Below, one piece after another: positions 58,501-64,000 of a stretch of DNA of 64,000 nucleotides. The DNA is from Bugula neritina. Taxonomy: Eukaryota; Bryozoa; Gymnolaemata; Cheilostomatida; Bugulidae. How positions within the stretch are numbered: the first letter of the stretch is position 1; every line of letters starts with the position of its first letter. A program made the translations under genes and the position numbers. The notes beneath the pieces are model-generated. The model saw nothing but the letters and a program-made list of their open reading frames with translations, had not been told where the DNA came from and made no database searches. The stretch is taken from positions 16,363,498-16,427,497 of the forward strand of contig OZ037767.1 in NCBI GenBank assembly GCA_964035545.1. Direction: 5' to 3'.

Positions 58501-61382
58501 GCACGAACCAGACTCGGACTGACGGCGAGTTCTTTTAGCCAGCTTTGATTCAGCTCTCTGTTTACTCTCACCTTTGACCTTTCTCTCATCTTTAGTACTC
58601 AGCTTTGCATCTTCACCTTTGTCTAGTTTTAGTTTTGAGCTGCTGCCTGGTTTAGTGAGAGAACTAATTTTAGACAGCTTCTTATCACCGGTTGGCGTTT
58701 TTCGACCAGGTTCCGCTGCTGAAGAAGATTTCTGATGACTAGGAGATGATTTGGCACTATTTGTGAGAGACTTATTCGAAGAACTTCTTTTAAGAGAGGT
58801 CTGTGCAACTTCCTGTTTGCCAGCTGGCGAGGATTCCGAAGGAGGAATGTTGGGAGAGTTTGAGCTCACAGAGGTGGATATTTCAGGGGGAATCTGGAGC
58901 TGCCTGAGTGAAGGAATGTTGTCTGAAGCAAAGCCCATGTCAAAAGACGGGGCGGGGGCGGGGCCTGGACCGCCATAACGATAGCCTGGATGATAGACTG
59001 AGGGAGGACCTTGGCCAGAGTATGGCGGACGGTACATGGGCGGGAAACCAAACCCCCAACCCCAACAGTTCTACAAAAGCAGATTCAGGTTTAAAGGCTA
59101 TTAAATTTAATTCCATCACTTAAAACAGGAAGTGTAGAGTATTTCAGCGAACCTGAGGATACTGGCTATTGATATCAGCACCAAAGTCGTCACTAAATGC
59201 CGCATCAGGACCCAACTGGTTCCACCTGCCCTTAGTAACATCCTGATCCTTCGACTTCACGTCCTTCTTTGAGTGGTCGTCTGTAACGATTCAAACAATA
59301 AAGACAAACCATTTCTGTATTCACCCTCCTGAGACACATTAGATGAAGTATTCTTCACGTTATTTAGTTCACTAGTATTCAGTTACTGACTGTTGTCTTG
59401 AGAATTTCTCATTTTAACCATCAGTGTTTTGTATTCTATTGAATATATTCTAAGAAAATAGAAATATCATTCAATCCTATGTAATAGCAGCCACAGAGCA
59501 TCTTGTATCAGAGAATTGTGATGTGCAAGGTGCACATTGAATATAAAGTATTTGAAGAAAAGAAACGTTCAAAGGGAAACGACTGATCACTACCTATATA
59601 ACGATAACTCACTATTGTTATATCAACTATCAGAGAAGACAACTTCTATTCAAATACATTAGATAACTTTACATTAGATAATCATTGAACTTCCCTATAA
59701 TATTTTCTGTTAACAATATAATGTTGTTGGCCCCTAATAATAATACATTCTAAGCTACTTTGAGTAATAAAATGTACTCACATAAACTAGGGAGATAGGC
59801 TGAGAGTATAGACTGAGAGAGTATAGACTGAGAGAGTATAGACTGAGAGAGTATAGACTGAGAGTATAGACTGAGAGAGTATAGACTGAGAGTATAGACT
59901 GAGAGAGTATAGACTGAGAGAGTATAGACTGAGAGAGTATAGACTGAGAGTATTGACTGAGAGTATAGACTGATAGTATAGACTGAGAGAGTATAGACTG
60001 AGAGTATAGACTGAGAGAGTGTAGACTGAGAGTATAGGCTGAGAGTGTAGACTGAGAGAGTATATAGACTGAGAGTATAGACTGAGAGAGTATAGACTGA
60101 GAGAGTATAGACTGAGAGTATAGACTGAGAGAGTATAGACTGAGAGAGTATAGACTGAGAGAGTGTAGACTGAGAGAGTATAGACAGAGAGAGTATAGAC
60201 TGAGAGTATAGACTGAGAGTATTGACTGAGAGTATAGACTGAGAGTATAGACTGAGAGTATTGACTGAGAGTATAGACTGATAGTATAGACTGAGAGAGT
60301 ATAGACTGAGAGTATAGACTGAGAGAGTATAGACTGAGAGTATAGACTGAAAGTATAGACTGAGTGTAGACTGAGAGTATAGACTGAGGAAACTAACCTT
60401 GCCGTCTGGATAGGTTCGTTGCCTTCTCTTCATGGAGCTTTATCCCAGATCTAAAGTCAGTTAATTATTCAGCCATCATAACAGTAGTTTGTTAGTAGAA
60501 CACATTATAAATTCCTTTAGAGTCAATTAGACTATACAGGCTATTGGAATCACAGAATACAGATTCAAATTAGAATTTAGAAAAGCACAAAGGTTTAAAA
60601 AAACTATAAAGAAGCACGTTATTATGAAGTATATTATATGAATTCATGTGAAATATAACATGTCATAAGTGCTCCTGTGCCCCATCTAAATAAGTCCTTA
60701 GCTCGACCTAACAAAAACCCTTTCCATCAGCGGTTTTCTCACAGGGATGGCGACTATAAACTTGCCTGAGGTTTTTTTATGTAAGATATAACAACATCTT
60801 TCGACATGTGTGATTGTAGCCAACTAAGGTATAGACTCACAGTTTATATTTGAGCTTGTCCTTATGTGAATGAGTGTTGGAGTGAGCGATGTACATCTCT
60901 AACCTCTTGAAGTTTCTCTGACAGCAGTTACAGTAATGTGATGTAAAGCTGAAAATTATCAAAATAAAACCTACAAATGTTCCCACACACAAAAATGATA
61001 GCACTCAAAGGAATAACATGACAGGTTATAAACACTTACTGTGGCAAATTTGATAGCTTATTGTGATGTTCAATTGTATGAATGTGTTCATGATGCTCCT
61101 AAAAAGAGAGAAATACAGCTCGTTGTTTCAGGGCAGTGTATTTGACCAATAAGAATCGGCCAGATTATTTATATGAATTGGACATTGATGTGTGAGCTGT
61201 TAGACTGTTATAAAAAGCTTTCCAATCAAAAAGGAGAAAACACAATAGGCTAAAGTCTTGTTGAACATGACCGAGTAACCAGTAGACCAAGGTCAAGGTC
61301 GACTATGAGTGACACCTACCCATTTGGCAGTGAAGCTGAGTTTGCACAGATGGCATTGTGGAGAGTTTGAGCTTGCAGGCAT
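43558..61382 (-). CDS. ZNF106: ZNF106-like zinc finger and WD40 protein
   Basis: About 26 minus-strand exons: 61320-61382, 61040-61098, 60841-60948, 60398-60450, 59153-59280, 58255-59070, 57807-57848, 57148-57253, 56908-57038, 56393-56540, 56117-56268, 55625-55730, 55376-55485, 55099-55275, 54701-54829, 54169-54241, 52610-52745, 47621-47804, 46103-46237, 45670-45786, 45303-45491, 45151-45216, 44837-44968, 44409-44420, 44004-44144 and 43558-43602. Total 3558 nt, 1185 residues. The N-terminus has two zinc fingers (CHLCKLSF, YCNCCQRNF). A low-complexity middle follows, with the conserved coiled coil KTLLDISVREEDIRKEL. The C-terminal WD40 part has SAQEGARR, ICGSYDCTVSIRD and SGLLIRHL, nearly as in human ZNF106, then two C-terminal fingers (CKINSC, CPWDGC). 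ZNF106 binds RNA and splicing factors in vertebrates. It is shorter than human (1883). Upstream non-coding exons are possible. Confidence 0.92.
43868..43990 (-). repeat. About 37-bp repeat in the last ZNF106 intron
   Basis: Three to four copies of a unit with ctggtgtcatgtgaccagta, starting about 20 bp after the donor at 44003. Confidence 0.85.
44229..44420 (-). repeat. 30-bp array of micro-exon units in ZNF106
   Basis: In gene sense the first unit is cag|TTGAAGTGCAAG|gtaaat (44409-44420), encoding LKCK. Five further units at 44379-44390, 44349-44360, 44319-44330, 44289-44300 and 44259-44270 read cag|GTAAAGTGCAAG|gt, encoding VKCK, separated by 18-nt spacers gtaagtgtttgtactcag. A degenerate seventh acceptor follows at about 44240. 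Every unit has both an AG acceptor and a GT donor. Confidence 0.92.
44565..44815 (-). repeat. (TACTCTGTA)n minisatellite in ZNF106
   Basis: About 27 copies of tactctgta in gene sense (tacagagta on the plus strand), between the exon at 44837-44968 and the micro-exon array. Identical unit to the SelW intron 3 array. Confidence 0.95.
49354..52385 (+). CDS. Class A GPCR, peptide (FMRFamide-receptor-like) type, nested in ZNF106 intron
   Basis: Seven coding exons: 49354-49542, 49642-49818, 50196-50386, 50742-50868, 51373-51472, 51698-51861 and 51984-52385. Their total of 1350 nt gives 449 residues, in phase. A long N-terminus with NxT sites (ENTT, CRNIS) precedes TM1 (GIVGNILSF, with the conserved GN). 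The end of TM3 has VERY, the DRY-motif position, followed by IYICHSFLA. TM5 has ILVPLAIL with its Pro. TM6 has YLVCNLPNT in place of CWxP. TM7 has NINSAINVLLF in place of NPxxY, then a basic helix 8 (SKFRRVF) and a Ser-rich tail. This pattern is typical of invertebrate neuropeptide receptors of the FMRFamide group. It should act at the plasma membrane through G proteins. The ligand is unknown. Confidence 0.87.
52747..53395 (-). repeat. 22-bp minisatellite ending at a ZNF106 acceptor
   Basis: About 28 copies; in gene sense the unit is aaagtttggtataatctactag. The last unit (aaagttgatcatattctaatag) is itself the 3' splice site of the exon 52610-52745, so the array is a repeat of the acceptor region. 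Confidence 0.92.
54242..54480 (-). repeat. 24-bp AT-rich repeat ending at a ZNF106 acceptor
   Basis: In gene sense the unit is tatattacactgtattatattgta. The final unit ends ttatattgtag directly before the exon 54169-54241. The more distal part decays into ATA-rich sequence. Confidence 0.88.
55731..56085 (-). repeat. 30-bp repeat of a polypyrimidine tract at a ZNF106 acceptor
   Basis: About 11-12 copies; in gene sense aactcaattctgtacaccag then cctctctttc. The copy next to the exon 55625-55730 ends cctctctttcag and is the true acceptor; the others end ...tttcaac. Each holds a possible branch-point word (ctcaa) and a pyrimidine tract. Confidence 0.9.
57060..57140 (-). repeat. About 21-bp repeat in a ZNF106 intron
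   Basis: Four copies of a unit with cacctgtatgtatctgtcac (gene sense) between the exons at 57148-57253 and 56908-57038. Confidence 0.85.
57890..58020 (-). repeat. About 52-bp repeat in a ZNF106 intron
   Basis: Two to three imperfect copies of agcaacagaggtggttgcta followed by agagacgatgtagccat (plus strand). Confidence 0.8.
59800..60388 (-). repeat. 14-16-bp minisatellite in a ZNF106 intron
   Basis: In gene sense tatactctctcagtc with length variants. It starts within about 10 bp of the donor at 60397 (CAAG|gttagtttcctcag...). Every unit holds a ctcag acceptor-like word. Confidence 0.9.
60662..60765 (+). mobile_element. SINE body fragment, copy C
   Basis: gtgctcctgtgccccatcta, then cttagctcgacctaac, then cggttttctcacagggatgg matches the 3' body of SINE copies A and B in the opposite orientation. 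The tRNA head is missing. Lies in a ZNF106 intron. Confidence 0.75.
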
Positions 61383-62010
61383 CTCACCACTAAAAGAAAA
61401 ATACTCGTTCGACAAATTATGAAAGAATTATAATAACCAAGTGTAAGAGCAAACGAGCAACCCAGTAGACATAATCATAATGCTAGTACCAAACAGTGAA
61501 TGTCACTGTGAACAAGTATAACTCATCAACTGTTTAAGTACTGTAAGCAAGTGTAATACACAGTCAAACTGACACTAATTCTAAACCTCAGTAATAGCGA
61601 TAGTATAAGTACGACTATGAGAGTCCGTAAGCGTGACACTACCAGTGGCAGTACCACTACCAGAATTATTCAGTTGAAGCAACAGTAAGTGTAACACTAA
61701 CTGTCACTGTAAGTGTAGCACTAACAACTAACTTGTAAGTTGCAAGCTAAAGTTGGAAGTGCAAGACTTAAACATAGAATAAGTATAACCATAAGTATAA
61801 CAGTAATGAGTTAACACCAACAGTAAAACTAACACCAACAGTAACTGTAAGAAACTAAATTTAAGTTAGCAGTTACTAATTACTACTAGTGCTAGTGTTA
61901 CACCAAGTCCAACAGTAACACTAACGGTATAACTATATTTAAGTTTCGTCATTACTATTACTATTTGTTTTAGTATTACTAAAGAAGATACACTAAAAAT
62001 GAAGTGAGCA
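61383..62010. other. Upstream region of ZNF106 with degenerate simple repeats
   Basis: Irregular runs of agtgtaacactaac, agtaactgtaag and similar words. No coding exon recognised; the ZNF106 promoter or 5' UTR exons should lie in this region or beyond. Confidence 0.4.
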
Positions 62011-62029
62011 AAATGAAGAGATTTTCTCG

Positions 62030-62307
62030 TAAACCGGATCTGTGGGCCTCTTGCTAATTTTAAACCCTTTTTCAAGCATCTGAAAAAATCAATAACCAAA
62101 ATTCCCCTCTCATTAGTCTTACAAACAACCAAAACAAACGTACTGAGGACCGCAAAGAATGCGCTGAGCTTCTTAACAACTTCTTCCAAGAACAATATTA
62201 CAAGGGCCATCGTCGAACGGATCACCGAGTGGGACTGCTTGCCAGAATCCTTGGGGATGAGGAACACCACAGCGCACTCTCGATCAGTTACGATGAAATT
62301 ATGTAAA
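62030..62307 (+). mobile_element. LINE ORF2 fragment
   Basis: An open frame includes ISLTNNQNKRTEDRKECAEL then LNNFFQ, resembling the stretch before the reverse transcriptase domain of non-LTR elements (ILT...D...KAExLNxxF). It ends at a stop near 62307. No RT motifs follow, so it is a fragment. Confidence 0.5.
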
Positions 62308-64000
62308 GCAGATCAAAAACCACCATGTACACTTGTGCTGCCAGCCGTGAACAACTGAATTCAATACATGCCTTATCAAGCGTTTTCAGAGACAGTTTCC
62401 TTCTCAGGACAATATGAATATGTGATATGCGTCTAATACAAAATGAAACTGATGACTAATGTCAAACAGCGTTACGCTGCAACCCCAGACCATAGTTTCT
62501 GCAAAACCGTTTTTACTTAGCACACCTGAGGCGCTTCGCCTGTGCTTCTAGCAATCTCGAGCGTGCAAAGGATACAGAGGTAATATTACTATTACTATTA
62601 GTATTAGCATTAGACTTAGTAAAAGTTAAAGTATATAACTTAATCGTTAATTATTAATAACATAAGTATTACCACTAGTACTTACTAGTACTACTATTAC
62701 TATCAGTATTACTATTACCATTACAAATACATTAGACTTAGTATTAGTATAAGTAAAATACATTAACTAGTCTAAGTCTAGCAGTAGTAGTAGTATTACT
62801 ATTAGAATTACTATTACTATTAGTATTAGACTTACTAGTACTACTATTAGTTATTACATTTTGATTTACTATAAGTATAACTGTTAGTATTAGTATTACT
62901 TTAGTATTAGTATTACTATTACTATTAGTATTTAGTATTACTATCGTATTAGTATTAGTATTAATATTATTATTTATTATTACTAATACTACCCAAGAGT
63001 GAGTAGTCTACGGAGTACCTCTAAAAAGAGAGAGCCTGATTATTTATTAATTAGATAATTTAATTACCGACAATTATTCAACTTAGCTTGAGCAATTGTC
63101 AACTGCAAAAATAGAAAATTTAGGAAAATTTAAAGCTGGACCCGCGTGCTTCGTAGTGTGTTTAGTATGCATGTTTATATTACACAACGTGCACGACGAA
63201 GACATCTGAAATATTTGCCATCACAGCGAGCCAAGTTGTATTCGATAAATTCTCAAAGAGCCTTAGATTATCAGAAAATCAATTACTAAAAGCTTATCCG
63301 CAGTTCTATGCTGCAGTTTCTATTGGCAGACTACTCCATCTACTTGATTTTATTGGCTCGAACGAAAGTATTATAAAACATAAAGCATAATGTTACAAAC
63401 GCACGGGCTAGCAAACAAAAACTTGTCAACGTATGGGTGCAAAATCAAATAGCTGTAAAACTAGTTAATGTAAGAACGAAGAATTTAATTATTGGAATGA
63501 AAGAATTAGAGTATAAGTAATAATCAAATTTATGTCAATGTATTTGCACCTTATATGTACAAGGAAAAACTTAGGTCTCATGTTATAGGTTGCATTTTAG
63601 AGCTGGTGTTTTTTATATATATATTCATATTGATAATTGATTTATTACTAATTTAAATTAGTAAATGTAATCTACTAATAAAATTAGCTTTTACTTTTAG
63701 TTTTAGCGCCTTAAGCTTGTGTAACACTAAAAGTCACAGTAACTCTAACTGTATGGTTATCAGTACCATTATGACCACGAGTATCAGTATGAGTGTATCA
63801 GTATGAGTATGAGTATCACATTCAGTTTCACTATGAGTATGAGTATGACTATGAGTATGGTTTACAAATATCACGATGACTTAGTCTAAATCGTATGACT
63901 TATGAGTAAGACTAAGTATATTTGTCAGTATGAACTTGAAGTGAATATGAGACTAAGTATCAGAATCACTATTATCATTATGACTATCACTATGACTCTC
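62308..64000. other. Low-complexity right end
   Basis: About 62580-63000 is a long irregular run of tactat/tagtat triplets. About 63720-64000 is a run of gagtatgagtatcac words. Between them is unremarkable AT-rich DNA. No gene is seen. Confidence 0.6.

Noticed and set aside
59750-60433. 227-codon SQSILS-type open frame on the minus strand
   Set aside because: Translation of the minisatellite between two ZNF106 exons; the true exon at 60398-60450 uses another frame (SGIKLHEEKATN).
61866-62270. 134-codon hydrophobic minus-strand open frame
   Set aside because: Antisense to the LINE fragment plus simple-repeat DNA; the plus-strand reading explains the sequence better.

Overview
The window is genomic DNA from an animal, most likely an AT-rich invertebrate. 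Genes are split by many spliceosomal GT-AG introns, the standard code is used (with one UGA read as selenocysteine), and the protein families are metazoan: NOVA, BUBR1/Mad3, ZNF106, VPS72, SLC18B1-like, a class A peptide-type GPCR, a C-type lectin and a temptin-like secreted protein. The species cannot be named from the sequence. No bacterial operons, CRISPR arrays or rRNA genes are seen.

Layout. 225-1451 (-): first three coding exons of a BUBR1/Mad3-like checkpoint gene that runs off the left edge. 1822-6300 (+): complete NOVA-like KH splicing regulator, head to head with BUBR1. 9248-11877 (-): temptin-like gene with a one-base frameshift. 13299-16790 (+): selenoprotein W with an in-frame UGA and a convincing SECIS element in a separate 3' UTR exon. 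18459-21143 (+): secreted PAN/apple-like plus C-type lectin protein. 21932-24753 (-): VPS72/YL1. 27242-40613 (-): SLC18B1-like MFS transporter with 11 coding exons, whose introns hold a very young LTR retrotransposon, a MITE, a SINE, a (CTG)n tract of about 182 units and a 1.4 kb 17-bp minisatellite. 43558-61382 (-): ZNF106-like gene of about 26 coding exons, with a class A GPCR gene (49354-52385, +) nested in one intron. The right end holds low-complexity DNA and a LINE fragment.

For seven genes (NOVA, SelW, lectin, VPS72, transporter, ZNF106, GPCR) the exon chain was rebuilt by hand: splice phases agree at every checked joint and total lengths are multiples of three.

The most unusual signal is that many tandem repeats lie on splice junctions rather than at random in introns. 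In VPS72 exon 1, VPS72 exon 3, NOVA exon 5 and BUBR1 exon 3 the repeat unit contains the exon end plus the 5' splice site, so the donor is duplicated 2 to about 12 times. In ZNF106 a 30-bp array repeats a complete 12-nt micro-exon with its own AG acceptor and GT donor, six times. Other ZNF106 arrays repeat the 3' splice-site region and end at the true acceptor. This may reflect a recurrent route to new splice sites, alternative isoforms or introns by tandem duplication.

The LTR element (27587-31954) is also notable. It is almost intact, with near-identical LTRs and a 5-bp target duplication. It keeps gag, protease and integrase but has lost reverse transcriptase. An RNase H tail remnant lies after the integrase, which is the gene order of Gmr1-like Ty3/Gypsy elements, and its gag has a SCAN-like segment.
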